Below, one piece after another: positions 1 to 14,292 of a DNA stretch of 64,000 bases. The notes beneath the pieces were generated by a model, which ran no database searches, was not told the DNA's origin, and was given only the letters and a program-made list of their open reading frames with translations. Position numbers and translations under genes: made by a program. This DNA comes from Tagetes erecta (lineage: Eukaryota; Streptophyta; Magnoliopsida; Asterales; Asteraceae). The stretch lies in assembly GCA_030867185.1 (NCBI GenBank), contig CM061488.1:52965119-53029118 (forward strand), in the 5' to 3' direction. Numbering within the stretch: the stretch's first letter is position 1; every line of letters starts with the position of its first letter.

Positions 1-3000
1 ACACCTAATGAATTCGTGCGAGTCCTTTGAACATCGTACGACTAGTTAGGACATCTTAAGACTTTGTATGCCATATTAGAACCTTGAAGACCACGTTTGT
101 ATAACATAGGACGCCTTAAAACACCTAACAACACCTTACAACAGCGTACGAAACCATAAATCTCCATAATAAACCTAGTCAATTCGTCCGAGTCCTTTGA
201 ACATCGTATGACAAATCATGACTTGTTACGACTCTGTATGTGACGCTAGAAACATAAAAAGCAATCTCGAATAATGTAGGACGCGTTACAACTTCTAAGA
301 GCACCTTACATCACCGTACGAAACATTAAAACTTCATAATAAACCTAATGAATTCGTCCGAGTCATTTGAACATCATACAAAAATTTATAATATCTTACG
401 ACATTGTATGCCACATTAGCACCTTGAAAAGCATGTTAGTATAATGTACGACACTTTACAACTCCTAACAACACGTAACAATACCGTACGTAAACTTAAA
501 ACTCCATAATACACCTAATGAATTCGTGCGAGTCCTTTGAACATCGTACGACTAGTTAGGACATCTTAAGACTTTGTATGCCATATTAGAACCTTGAAGA
601 CCACGTTTGTATAACATAAGACGCCTTAAAACACCTAACAACACTTTACAACATCGTACGAAACCATAAATATCCATAATAAACCTAGTCAATTCGTCCG
701 AGTCCTTTGAACATCCTAAGACAAATCATGACTTGTTACGACTCTGTATGCGACGCTAGCAACATAAAATGCAATTTCGAATAATGTAGGACGCGTTACA
801 ACTTCTAAGAGCACCTTACATCACCGTACGAAACATTAAAACTTCATAATAAACCTAATGAATTCGTCCGAGTCATTTGAACATTGTACAAAAATTTAGA
901 ATATCTTACGACATTGTATGCCACAATAGCACCTTCAAAAGCATGTTAGTATAATGTATGACACATACAACTCCTAACAACACGTAACAATACCGTACGT
1001 AAACTTAAAACTCCATAATAATGCTAATGAATTCGTCCGAGTCCTTTAAACATCGTACAACAACTTAAATCATTTTACTACTCTTTATGCCACATTAGCA
1101 ACTAGAAATGAACTTTAGTATGATCTAGGACGCCTTACAGCTCCAAAGAACACCTTACATCACCGTACGAAACCTTAAAACTCCATAATACACCTAATGA
1201 ATTCGTGTGAGTCTTTTGAACATCGTACGACTATTTAGGACATCTTAAGACTCTGTATTCCATATTAGAACCTTGAAGACCACGTTTGTATAACGTATGA
1301 CGCCTTAAAACACCTAACAAAACCTTACAAGAGCGTACGAAACCATAAATCTCCATAATAAACCTAATCAGTTCGTCCGAGTCCTTTGAACATCGTAAGA
1401 CAACTCAGGAATTGTTACGACTCTGTATGTGACACTAGCAACATAAAAAGCAATTTAGAATAATGTAGGACGCGTTACAACTTCTAAGACCACCTTACAT
1501 CACCGTACGAAACATTAAAACTTCATAATAAACCTAATGAATTCGTCCGAGTCATTTGAACATCGTACAAAAATTTAGAATATCTTACGACATTGTATGC
1601 CACAATAGCACCTTCAAAAGCATGTTAGTATAATGTACGACACCTTACAACTCCTAACAACATGTAACAATACCGTACGTAATCTTAAAACTCCATAATA
1701 ATCCTAATGAATTCGTCCGAGTCCTTTAAACATCGTACAAAAACTTAAATCATTTTACTACTCTTTATGCCACATTAGCAACTAGAAATGAACGTTAGTA
1801 TGATCTAGGACGCCTTACAGCTCCAAAGAGCACCTTACATCACCGTACGAAACCTTAAAACTCCATAATACACCTAATGAATTCGTGTGAGTCCTTTGAA
1901 CATCGTACGACTATTTAGGGCATCTTAAGACTCTGTATTCCATATTAGAACCTTGAAGACCACGTTTGTATAACGTAGGACGCCTTAAAACACCTAACAA
2001 AACCTTACAAGAGCGTACGAAACCATAAATCTCCATAATAAACCTAATCTATTCATCCGAGTCCTTTGAAAATCGTAAGACAACTCAGGACTTGTTACGA
2101 CTCTGTATGCGACACTAGCAACATAAAAAGCAATTTCGAATAATGTAGGACGCGTTACAACTTCGAAGAGCACCTTACATCACCGTACGAAACATTAAAA
2201 CTTCATAATAAACCTAATGAATTCGCCCGAGTCATTTGAACATCGTACAAAAATTTAGAATATCTTACGACATTGTATGCCACATTAGCACCTTGAAAAG
2301 CATGTTAGTATAATGTACGACACCTTACAACTCCTAACAACACGTAACAATACCGTACGTAAACTTAAAACTCCATAATACACCTAATGAATTCGTGCGA
2401 GTCCTTTGAACATCGTACGACTAGTTAGGACATCTTAAGACTTTGTATGCCATATTAGAACCTTGAAGACCACGTTTGTATAACATAGGATGCCTTAAAA
2501 CACTTAACAACACCTTACAACAGCGTACGAAACCATAAATCTCCATAATAAACCTAGTCAATTCGTCCGAGTCCTTTCAACATCGTAAGACAAATCATGA
2601 CTTGTTACGACTCTGTATGCGACGCTAGCAACATAAAAAGCAATTTCGAATAATGTAGGACGCGTTACAACTTCTAAGAACACCTTACATCACCGTACGA
2701 AACATTAAAACTTCATAATAAACCTAATGAATTAGTCCGAGACATTTGAACATCGTACAAAAATTTAGAATATCTTACGACATTGTATGCCACAATAGCA
2801 CCTTCAAAAGCATGTTAGTATAATGTACGACACCTTACAACTCCTAACAACACGTAACAATACCGTACGTAAACTTAAAACTCCATAATAATGCTAATGA
2901 ATTCGTCCGAGTCCTTTAAACTTCGTACAACAACTTAAATCATTTTACTACTCTTTATGCCACATTAGCAACTAGAAATGAACGTTAGTATGATCTAGGA

Positions 3001-6000
3001 CGCCTTACAGCTCCAAAGAACACCTTACATCACCGTACGAAACCTTAAAACTCCATAATACACCTAATGAATTCGTGTGAGTCCTTTGAACATCGTACGA
3101 CTATTTAGGACATCTTAAGACTCTGTATTCCATATTAGAACCTTGAAGACCACGTTTGTATAACGTAGGACGCCTTAAAACACCTAACAAAACCTTACAA
3201 GAGCGCACGAAACCATAAATCTCCATAATAAACCTAATCTATTCGTCCGAGTCCTTTGAACTTCGTAAGACAACTCAGGACTTGTTACGACTCTGTATGC
3301 GACACTAGCAACATAAAAAGCAATTTCGAATAATGTAGGACGCGTTACAACTTCGAAGAGCACCTTACATCACCGTACGAAACATTAAAACTTCATAATA
3401 AACCTAATGAATTCGCCCGAGTCATTTGAACATCGTACAAAAATTTAGAATATCTTACGACATTGTATGCCACATTAGCACCTTGAAAAGCATGTTAGTA
3501 TAATGTACGACACCTTACAACTCCTAACAACACGTAACAATACCGTACGTAAACTTAAAACTCCATAATACACCTAATGAATTCGTGCGAGTCCTTTGAA
3601 CATCGTACGACTAGTTAGGACATCTTTAGACTTTGTATGCCATATTAGAACCTTGAAGACCACGTTTGTATAACATAGGACGCCTTAAAACACCTAACAA
3701 CACCTTACAACAGCGTACGAAACCATAAATCTCCATAATAAACCTAGTCAATTCGTCCGAGTCCTTTCAACATCGTAAGACAAATCATGACTTGTTACGA
3801 CTCTGTATGCGACGCTAGCAACATAAAAAGCAATTTCGATTAATGTAGGACGCGTTACAACTTCTAAGAGCACCTTACATCACCGTACGAAACATTAAAA
3901 CTTCATAATAAACCTAATGAATTCGTCCGAGTCATTTGAACATCGTACAAAAATTTAGAATATCTTACGACATTGTATGCCACAATAGCACCTTCAAAAG
4001 CATGTTAGTATAATGTACGACACCTTACAACTCCTAACAACATGTAACAATACCGTACATAATCTTAAAACTCCATAATAATCCTAATGTATTCGTCCGA
4101 GTCCTTTAAACATCGTACAACTACTTAAATCATTTTACTACTCTTTATGCCACATTAGCAACTAGAAATGAACGTTAGTATTAATTTAGGACGCCTTAAA
4201 GCTCCAAAGAACACCTTACATCACCGTACGAAACCTTAAAACTCCATAATACACCTAATGAATTCGTGTGAGTCCTTTGAACATCATACGACTATTTAGG
4301 ACATCTTAAGACTCTGTATTCCATATTAGAACCTTGAAGACCACGTTTGTATAACGTAGGACGCCTTAAAACACCTAACAAAACCTTACAACAGCGTACG
4401 AAACCATAAATCTCCATAATAAACCTAGTCAATTCGTCCGAGTCCTTTCAACATCGTAAGACAAATCATGACTTGTTACGACTCTGTATGCGACGCTAGC
4501 AACATAAAAAGCAATTTCGAATAATGTAGGACGCGTTACAACTTCGAAGAGCACCTTACATCACCGTACGAAACATTAAAACTTCATAATAAACCTAATG
4601 AATTAGTCCGAGTCATTTGAACATCGTACAAAAATTTAGAATATCTTACGACTTTGTATGCCACAATAGCACCTTCAAAAGCATGTTAGTATAATGTACG
4701 ACACCTTAAAACTCCTAACAACATGTAACAATACCGTACGTAATCTTAAAACTCCATAATAATCCTAATGAATTCGTCCGAGTCCTTTAAACATCGTACA
4801 AAAACTTAAATCATTTTACTACTCTTTATGCCACATTAGCAACTAGAAATGAACGTTAGTATGATCTAGGACGCCTTACAGCTCCAAAGAGCACCTTACA
4901 TCACCGTATGAAACCTTAAAACTCCATAATACACCTAATGAATTCGTGTGAGTCCTTTGAACATCGTACGACTATTTAGGGCATCTTAAGACTCTGTATT
5001 CCATATTAGAACCTTGAAGACCACGTTTGTATAACGTAGGACGCCTTAAAACACCTAACAAAACCTTACAAGAGCGTACGAAACCATAAATCTCCATAAT
5101 AAACCTAATCTATTCATCCGAGTCCTTTGAACATCGTAAGACAACTCAGGACTTGTTACGACTCTGTATGCGACACTAGCAACATAAAAAGCAATTTCGA
5201 ATAATGTAGGACGCGTTACAACTTCGAAGAGCACCTTACATCACCGTACGAAACATTAAAACTTCATAACAAACCTAATGAATTCGCCCGAGTCATTTGA
5301 ACATCGTACAAAAATTTAGAATATCTTACGACATTGTATGCCACATTAGCACCTTGAAAAGCATGTTAGTATAATGTACGACACCTTACAACTCCTAACA
5401 ACACGTAACAATACCGTACGTAAACTTAAAACTCCATAATACACCTAATGAATTCGTGCGAGTCCTTTGAACAACGTACGACTAGTTAGGACATCTTAAG
5501 ACTTTGTATGCCATATTAGAACCTTGAAGACCACGTTTGTATAACATAAGACGCCTTAAAACACCTAACAACACTTTACAACAGCGTACGAAACCATAAA
5601 TATCCATAATAAACCTAGTCAATTCGTCCGAGTCCTTTGAACATCCTAAGACAAATCATGACTTGTTACGACTCTGTATGCGACGCTAGCAACATAAAAT
5701 GCAATTTCGAATAATGTAGGACGCGTTACAACTTCTAAGAGCACCTTACATCACCGTACGAAACATTAAAACTTCATAATAAACCTAATGAATTCGTCCG
5801 AGTCATTTGAACATCGTACAAAAATTTAGAATATCTTACGACATTGTATGCCACATTAGCACCTTGAAAAGCATGTTAGTATAATGTACGACACTTTACA
5901 ACTCCTAACAACACGTAACAATACCGTACGTAAACTTAAAACTCCATAATACACCTAATGAATTCGTGCGAGTCCTTTGAACATCGTACGACTAGTTAGG

Positions 6001-6470
6001 ACATCTTAAGACTTTGTATGCCATATTAGAACCTTGAAGACCACGTTTGTATAACATAAGACGCCTTAAAACACTTAACAACACTTTACAACAGCGTACG
6101 AAACCATAAATATCCATAATAAACCTAGTCAATTCGTCCGAGTCCTATGAACATCCTAAGACAAATCATGACTTGTTACGACTCTGTATGCGACGCTAGC
6201 AACATAAAATGCAATTTCGAATAATGTAGGACGCGTTACAACTTCTAAGAGCACCTTACATCACCGTACGAAACATTAAGACTTCATAATAAACCTAATG
6301 AATTCGTCCGATGTATTTGAACATCGTACAAAAATTTAGAATATCTTACGACATTGTATGCCATATTAGCACCTTGAAAAGCATGTTAGTATAATGTACG
6401 ACACTTTACAACTCCTAACAACACGTAACAATACCGTACGTAAACTTAAAACTCCATAATACACCTAATG
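1..6470 (+). repeat. Irregular trimer/tetramer block
   Basis: After a 10-base tail of a preceding monomer, units begin at 11 (ABC), 521 (ABCD, 679 bp), 1200 (ABCD), 1880 (ABC), 2390 (ABCD), 3070 (ABC), 3580 (ABCD, 681 bp), 4261 (ABCD), 4941 (ABC), 5451 (ABC) and 5961 (ABC). The C at 861 has lost one base and the D at 4090 has gained one. The region from about 1710 recurs 3061 bp downstream from about 4771. Confidence 0.87.
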
Positions 6471-7830
6471 AATTCGTGCGAGTCCTTTGAACATCGTACG
6501 ACTAGTTAGGACATCTTAAGACTTTGTATGCCATATTAGAACCTTGAAGACCACGTTTGTATAACATAAGACGCCTTAAAACACCTAACAACACTTTACA
6601 ACAGCGTACGAAACCATAAATATCCATAATAAACCTAGTCAATTCGTCCGAGTCCTTTGAACATCCTAAGACAAATCATGACTTGTTACGACTCTGTATG
6701 CGACGCTAGCAACATAAAATGCAATTTCGAATAATGTAGGACGCGTTACAACTTCTAAGAGCACCTTACATCACCGTACGAAACATTAAAACTTCATAAT
6801 AAACCTAATGAATTCGTCCGAGTCATTTGAACATTGTACAAAAATTTAGAATATCTTACGACATTGTATGCCACAATAGCACCTTCAAAAGCATGTTAGT
6901 ATAATGTACGACACATACAACTCCTAACAACACGTAACAATACCGTACGTAAACTTAAAACTCCATAATAATGCTAATGAATTCGTCCGAGTCCTTTAAA
7001 CATCGTACAACAACTTAAATCATTTTACTACTCTTTATGCCACATTAGCAACTAGAAATGAACTTTAGTATGATCTAGGACGCCTTACAGCTCCAAAGAA
7101 CACCTTACATCACCGTACGAAACCTTAAAACTCCATAATACACCTAATGAATTCGTGTGAGTCTTTTGAACATCGTACGACTATTTAGGACATCTTAAGA
7201 CTCTGTATTCCATATTAGAACCTTGAAGACCACGTTTGTATAACGTATGACGCCTTAAAACACCTAACAAAACCTTACAAGAGCGTACGAAACCATAAAT
7301 CTCCATAATAAACCTAATCAGTTCGTCCGAGTCCTTTGAACATCATAAGACAACTCAGGACTTGTTACGGCTCTGTATGCGACACTAGCAACATAAAAAG
7401 CAATTTAGAATAATGTAGGACGCGTTACAACTTCGAAGAGCACCTTACATCACCGTACGAAACATTAAAACTTCATAATAAACCTAATGAATTCGTCCGA
7501 GTCATTTGAACATCGTACAAAAATTTAGAATATCTTACGACATTGTATGCCACAATAGCACCTTCAAAAGCATGTTAGTATAATGTACGACACCTTACAA
7601 CTCCTAACAACATGTAACAATACCGTACGTAATCTTAAAACTCCATAATAATCCTAATGAATTCGTCCGAGTCCTTTAAACATCGTACAACAACTTAAAT
7701 CATTTTACTACTCTTTATGCCACATTAGCAACTAGAAATGAACGTTAGTATTAATTTAGGACGCCTTAGAGCTCCAAAGAACACCTTACATCACCGTACG
7801 AAACCTTAAAACTCCATAATACACCTAATG
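6471..7830 (+). repeat. Two ABCD tetramers (679 + 681 bp)
   Basis: The first unit carries the 169-bp C form with ACATTGTACA and a one-base loss near its end (6811-6979). The second carries the 171-bp D form with TTAATTTAGG in place of TGATCTAGG (7660-7830). The same pair order recurs at 13614-14973. Confidence 0.85.
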
Positions 7831-9702
7831 AATTCGTGCGAGTCCTTTGAACATCGTACGACTAGTTAGGACATCTTTAGACTTTGTATGCCATATTAGA
7901 ACCTTGAAGACCACGTTTGTATAACGTAGGACGCCTTAAAACACCTAACAAAACCTTACAAGATCGTACGAAACCATAAATCTCCATAAAAAACCTAGTC
8001 AGTTCGTCTGAGTCCTTTCAACATCGTAAGACAAATCATGACTTGTTACGACTCTGTATGCGACGCTAGCAACATAAAAAGCAATTTCGATTAATGTAGG
8101 ACGCGTTACAACTTCTAAGAGCACCTTACATCACCGTACGAAGTATTAAAACTTCATAATAAACCTAATGAATTCGTCCGAGTCATTTGAACATCGTACA
8201 AAAATTTAGAATATCTTACGACATTGTATGCCACATTAGCACCTTGAAAAGCATGTTAGTATAATGTACGACACTTTACAACTCCTAACAACACGTAACA
8301 ATACCGTACGTAAACTTAAAACTCCATAATACACCTAATGAATTCGTGCGAGTCCTTTGAACATCGTACTACTAGTTAGGACATCTTAAGACTTTGTATG
8401 CCATATTAGAACCTTGAAGACCACGTTTGTATAACATAAGACGCCTTAAAACACCTAACAACACTTTACAACAGCGTACGAAACCATAAATATCCATAAT
8501 AAACCTAGTCAATTCGTCCGAGTCCTTTGAACATCCTAAGACAAATCATGACTTGTTACGACTCTGTATGCGACGCTAGCAACATAAAATGCAATTTCGA
8601 ATAATGTAGGACGCGTTACAACTTCGAAGAGCACCTTACATCACCGTACGAAACATTAAAACTTCATAATAAACCTAATGAATTCGTCCGAGTCATTTGA
8701 ACATCGTACAAAAATTTAGAATATCTTACGACATTGTATGCCACAATAGCACCTTCAAAAGCATGTTAGTATAATGTACGACACCTTACAACTCCTAACA
8801 ACATGTAACAATACCGTACGTAATCTTAAAACTCCATAATAATCCTAATGAATTCGTCCGAGTCCTTTAAACATCGTACAACAACTTAAATCATTTTACT
8901 ACTCTTTATGCCACATTAGCAACTAGAAATGAACGTTAGTATTAATTTAGGACGCCTTACAGCTCCAAAGAACACCTTACATCACCGTACGAAACCTTAA
9001 AACTCCATAATACACCTAATGAATTCGTGCGAGTCCTTTGAACATCGTACGACTAGTTAGGACATCTTTAGACTTTGTATGCCGTATTAGAACCTTGAAG
9101 ACCACGTTTGTATAACGTAGGACGCCTTAAAACACCTAACAAAACCTTACAAGATCGTACGAAACCATAAATCTCCATAAAAAACCTAGTCAATTCGTCT
9201 GAGTCCTTTCAACATCGTAAGACAAATCATGACTTGTTACGACTCTGTATGCGACGCTAGCAACATAAAAAGCAATTTCGATTAATGTAGGACGCGTTAC
9301 AACTTCTAAGAGCACCTTACATCACCGTACGAAGTATTAAAACTTCATAATAAACCTAATGAATTCGTCCGAGTCATTTGAACATCGTACAAAAATTTAG
9401 AATATCTTACGACATTGTATGCCACAATAGCACCTTCAAAAGCATGTTAGTATAATGTACGACACCTTACAACTCCTAACAACATGCAACAATACCGTAC
9501 GTAATCTTAAAACTCCATAATAATCCAAATGAATTCGTCCGAGTCCTTTAAACATCGTACAACAACTTAAATCATTTTACTACTCTTTATGCCACATTAG
9601 CAACTAGAAATGAACGTTAGTATTAATTTAGGACGCCTTAGAGCTCCAAAGAACACCTTACATCACCGTACGAAACCTTAAAACTCCATAATACACCTAA
9701 TG
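7831..9702 (+). repeat. 1872-bp higher-order unit, copy 1 (ABC-ABCD-ABCD)
   Basis: Subunits start at 7831, 8341 and 9022 with lengths 510, 681 and 681. Shared marks with the other copies include CATAAAAAACC at the A/B edge, GTACTACTAG in the second A, and the 171-bp D form. Confidence 0.87.
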
Positions 9703-11574
9703 AATTCGTGCGAGTCCTTTGAACATCGTACGACTAGTTAGGACATCTTTAGACTTTGTATGCCGTATTAGAACCTTGAAGACCACGTTTGTATAACGTA
9801 GGACGCCTTAAAACACCTAACAAAACCTTACAAGATCGTACGAAACCATAAATCTCCATAAAAAACCTAGTCAGTTCGTCTGAGTCCTTTCAACATCGTA
9901 AGACAAATCATGACTTGTTACGACTCTGTATGCGACGCTAGCAACATAAAAAGCAATTTCGATTAATGTAGGACGCGTTACAACTTCTAAGAGCACCTTA
10001 CATCACCGTACGAAGTATTAAAACTTCATAATAAACCTAATGAATTCGTCCGAGTCATTTGAACATCGTACAAAAATTTAGAATATCTTACGACATTGTA
10101 TGCCACATTAGCACCTTGAAAAGCATGTTAGTATAATGTACGACACTTTACAACTCCTAACAACACGTAACAATACCGTACGTAAACTTAAAACTCCATA
10201 ATACACCTAATGAATTCGTGCGAGTCCTTTGAACATCGTACTACTAGTTAGGACATCTTAAGACTTTGTATGCCATATTAGAACCTTGAAGACCACGTTT
10301 GTATAACATAAGACGCCTTAAAACACCTAACAACACTTTACAACAGCGTATGAAACCATAAATATCCATAATAAACCTAGTCAATTCGTCCGAGTCCTTT
10401 GAACATCCTAAGACAAATCATGACTTGTTACGACTCTGTATGCGACGCTAGCAACATAAAATGCAATTTCGAATAATGTAGGACGCGTTACAACTTCGAA
10501 GAGCACCTTACATCACCGTACGAAACATTAAAACTTCATAATAAACCTAATGAATTCGTCCGAGTCATTTGAACATCGTACAAAAATTTAGAATATCTTA
10601 CGACATTGTATGCCACAATAGCACCTTCAAAAGCATGTTAGTATAATGTACGACACCTTACAACTCCTAACAACATGTAACAATACCGTACGTAATCTTA
10701 AAACTCCATAATAATCCTAATGAATTCGTCCGAGTCCTTTAAACATCGTACAACAACTTAAATCATTTTACTACTCTTTATGCCACATTAGCAACTAGAA
10801 ATGAACGTTAGTATTAATTTAGGACGCCTTACAGCTCCAAAGAACACCTTACATCACCGTACGAAACCTTAAAACTCCATAATACACCTAATGAATTCGT
10901 GCGAGTCCTTTGAACATCGTACGACTAGTTAGGACATCTTTAGACTTTGTATGCCGTATTAGAACCTTGAAGACCACGTTTGTATAACGTAGGACGCCTT
11001 AAAACACCTAACAAAACCTTACAAGATCGTACGAAACCATAAATCTCCATAAAAAACCTAGTCAATTCGTCTGAGTCCTTTCAACATCGTAAGACAAATC
11101 ATGACTTGTTACGACTCTGTATGCGACGCTAGCAACATAAAAAGCAATTTCGATTAATGTAGGACGCGTTACAACTTCTAAGAGCACCTTACATCACCGT
11201 ACGAAGTATTAAAACTTCATAATAAACCTAATGAATTCGTCCGAGTCATTTGAACATCGTACAAAAATTTAGAATATCTTACGACATTGTATGCCACAAT
11301 AGCACCTTCAAAAGCATGTTAGTATAATGTACGACACCTTACAACTCCTAACAACATGCAACAATACCGTACGTAATCTTAAAACTCCATAATAATCCTA
11401 ATGAATTCGTCCGAGTCCTTTAAACATCGTACAACAACTTAAATCATTTTACTACTCTTTATGCCACATTAGCAATTAGAAATGAACGTTAGTATTAATT
11501 TAGGACGCCTTACAGGTCCTAAGAACACCTTACATCACCGTACGAAACCTTAAAACTCCATAATACACCTAATG
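9703..11574 (+). repeat. 1872-bp higher-order unit, copy 2
   Basis: Subunits start at 9703, 10213 and 10894, each exactly 1872 bp after its counterpart in the preceding copy, so the two are in direct tandem. The last D differs: GCAATTAGAAATG and ACAGGTCC near 11474-11516. Confidence 0.87.
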
Positions 11575-12933
11575 AATTCGTGTGAGTCCTTTGAACATCG
11601 TACGACTATTTAGGACATCTTAAGACTCTGTATTCCATATTAGAACCTTGAAGACCACGTTTGTATAACGTAGGACGCCTTAAAACACCTAACAAAACCT
11701 TACAAGATCGTACGAAACCTTAAATCTCCATAATAAACCTAATCTATTCGTCCGAGTCCTTTGAACATCGTACGACTAGTTAGGACATCTTAAGACTTTG
11801 TATGCCATATTAGAACCTTGAAGACCATGTTTGTATAACATAGGACGCCTTAAAACACCTAACAACACCTTACAACAGCGTACGAAACCATAAATCTCTA
11901 TAATAAACGTAGTAAATTCGTCCGAGTCCTTTGAACATCCTAAGACAAATCATGACTTGTTACGACTCTGTATGCGACGCTAGCAACATAAAAAGCAATT
12001 TCGAATAATGTAGGACGCGTTACAACTTCTAAGAGCACCTTACATCACCGTACGAAGCATTAAAAGTTCATAATAAACCTAATGAATTCGTCCGAGTCAT
12101 TTGAACATCGTACAAAAATTTAGAATATCTTACGACATTGTATGCCACAATAGCACCTTCAAAAGCATGTTAGTATAATGTACGACACTTTACAACTCCT
12201 AACAACACGTAACAATACCGTACGTAAACTTAAAACTCCATAATACACCTAATGAATTTGTGCGAGTCCTTTGAACATCGTACGACTAGTTAGGACATCT
12301 TAAGACTTTGTATGCCATATTAGAACCTTGAAGACCACGTTTGTATAACATAAGACGCCTTAAAACACCTAACAACACTTTACAACAGCGTACGAAACCA
12401 TAAATATTCATAATAAACCTAGTCAATTCGTCCGAGTCCTTTGAACATCCTAAGACAAATCATGACTTGTTACGACTCTGTATGCGACGCTAGCAACATA
12501 AAATGCAATTTCGAATAATGTAGGACGCGTTACAACTTCTAAGAGCACCTTACATCACCGTACGAAACATTAAAACTTCATAATAAACCTAATGAATTCG
12601 TCCGAGTCATTTGAACATTGTACAAAAATTTAGAATATCTTACGACATTGTATGCCACAATAGCACCTTCAAAAGCATGTTAGTATAATGTACGACACAT
12701 ACAACTCCTAACAACACGTAACAATACCGTACGTAAACTTAAAACTCCATAATAATGCTAATGAATTCGTCCGAGTCCTTTAAACATCGTACAACAACTT
12801 AAATCATTTTACTACTCTTTATGCCACATTAGCAACTAGAAATGAACTTTAGTATGATCTAGGACGCCTTACAGCTCCAAAGAACACCTTACATCACCGT
12901 ACGAAACCTTAAAACTCCATAATACACCTAATG
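11575..12933 (+). repeat. 1359-bp unit, copy 1 (A-A'-B-C + ABCD)
   Basis: A at 11575, chimeric A' at 11745, B at 11915, C at 12085, then ABCD from 12255 with the 169-bp C form at 12595. The only four-monomer arrangement in the left subarray that doubles A. Confidence 0.86.
11745..11914 (+). repeat. Chimeric A' monomer (B start, A body)
   Basis: Opens like a left-type B (AATCTATTCGTCCGAG) but continues as A (GTACGACTAGTTAGG, CCATATTAGAACC). The switch lies in the shared CCTTTGAACATCGTA. Same chimera at 13104-13273 and 17016-17185. Confidence 0.85.
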
Positions 12934-14292
12934 AATTCGTGTGAGTCCTTTGAACATCGTACGACTATTTAGGACATCTTAAGACTCTGTATTCCATATT
13001 AGAACCTTGAAGACCACGTTTGTATAACGTAGGACGCCTTAAAACACCTAACAAAACCTTACAAGATCGTACGAAACCTTAAATCTCCATAATAAACCTA
13101 ATCTATTCGTCCGAGTCCTTTGAACATCGTACGACTAGTTAGGACATCTTAAGACTTTGTATGCCATATTAGAACCTTGAAGACCATGTTTGTATAACAT
13201 AGGACGCCTTAAAACACCTAACAACACCTTACAACAGCGTACGAAACCATAAATCTCTATAATAAACCTAGTCAATTCGTCCGAGTCCTTTGAACATCCT
13301 AAGACAAATCATGACTTGTTACGACTCTGTATGCGACGCTAGCAACATAAAAAGCAATTTCGAATAATGTAGGACGCGTTACAACTTCTAAGAGCACCTT
13401 ACATCACCGTACGAAGCATTAAAAGTTCATAATAAACCTAATGAATTCGTCCGAGTCATTTGAACATCGTACAAAAATTTAGAATATCTTACGACATTGT
13501 ATGCCACAATAGCACCTTCAAAAGCATGTTAGTATAATGTACGACACTTTACAACTCCTAACAACACGTAACAATACCGTACGTAAACTTAAAACTCCAT
13601 AATACACCTAATGAATTCGTGCGAGTCCTTTGAACATCGTACGACTAGTTAGGACATCTTAAGACTTTGTATGCCATATTAGAACCTTGAAGACTACGTT
13701 TGTATAACATAAGACGCCTTAAAACACCTAACAACACTTTACAACAGCGTACGAAACCATAAATATCCATAATAAACCTAGTCAATTCGTCCGAGTCCTT
13801 TGAACATCCTAAGACAAATCATGACTTGTTACGACTCTGTATGCGACGCTAGCAACATAAAATGCAATTTCGAATAATGTAGGACGCGTTACAACTTCTA
13901 AGAGCACCTTACATCACCGTACGAAACATTAAAACTTCATAATAAACCTAATGAATTCGTCCGAGTCATTTGAACATTGTACAAAAATTTAGAATATCTT
14001 ACGACATTGTATGCCACAATAGCACCTTCAAAAGCATGTTAGTATAATGTACGACACATACAACTCCTAACAACACGTAACAATACCGTACGTAAACTTA
14101 AAACTCCATAATAATGCTAATGAATTCGTCCGAGTCCTTTAAACATCGTACAACAACTTAAATCATTTTACTACTCTTTATGCCACATTAGCAACTAGAA
14201 ATGAACTTTAGTATGATCTAGGACGCCTTACAGCTCCAAAGAACACCTTACATCACCGTACGAAACCTTAAAACTCCATAATACACCTAATG
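12934..14292 (+). repeat. 1359-bp unit, copy 2
   Basis: Direct tandem copy of the preceding unit: A 12934, A' 13104, B 13274, C 13444, ABCD from 13614. It reproduces the CCATGTTTG variant of A' and the 169-bp C form (13954). Confidence 0.86.

Noticed and set aside
11..40. CENP-B box at the monomer start
   Set aside because: ATTCGTCCGAGTCC matches TTCGNNNNANNC of the box but then reads CTTT where GGG is needed. Only a partial match.
1914..1920. Plant telomere heptamer TTTAGGG (also 4975-4981)
   Set aside because: Single heptamers produced by one base change in TTTAGGAC of an A monomer; no telomeric tandem array.
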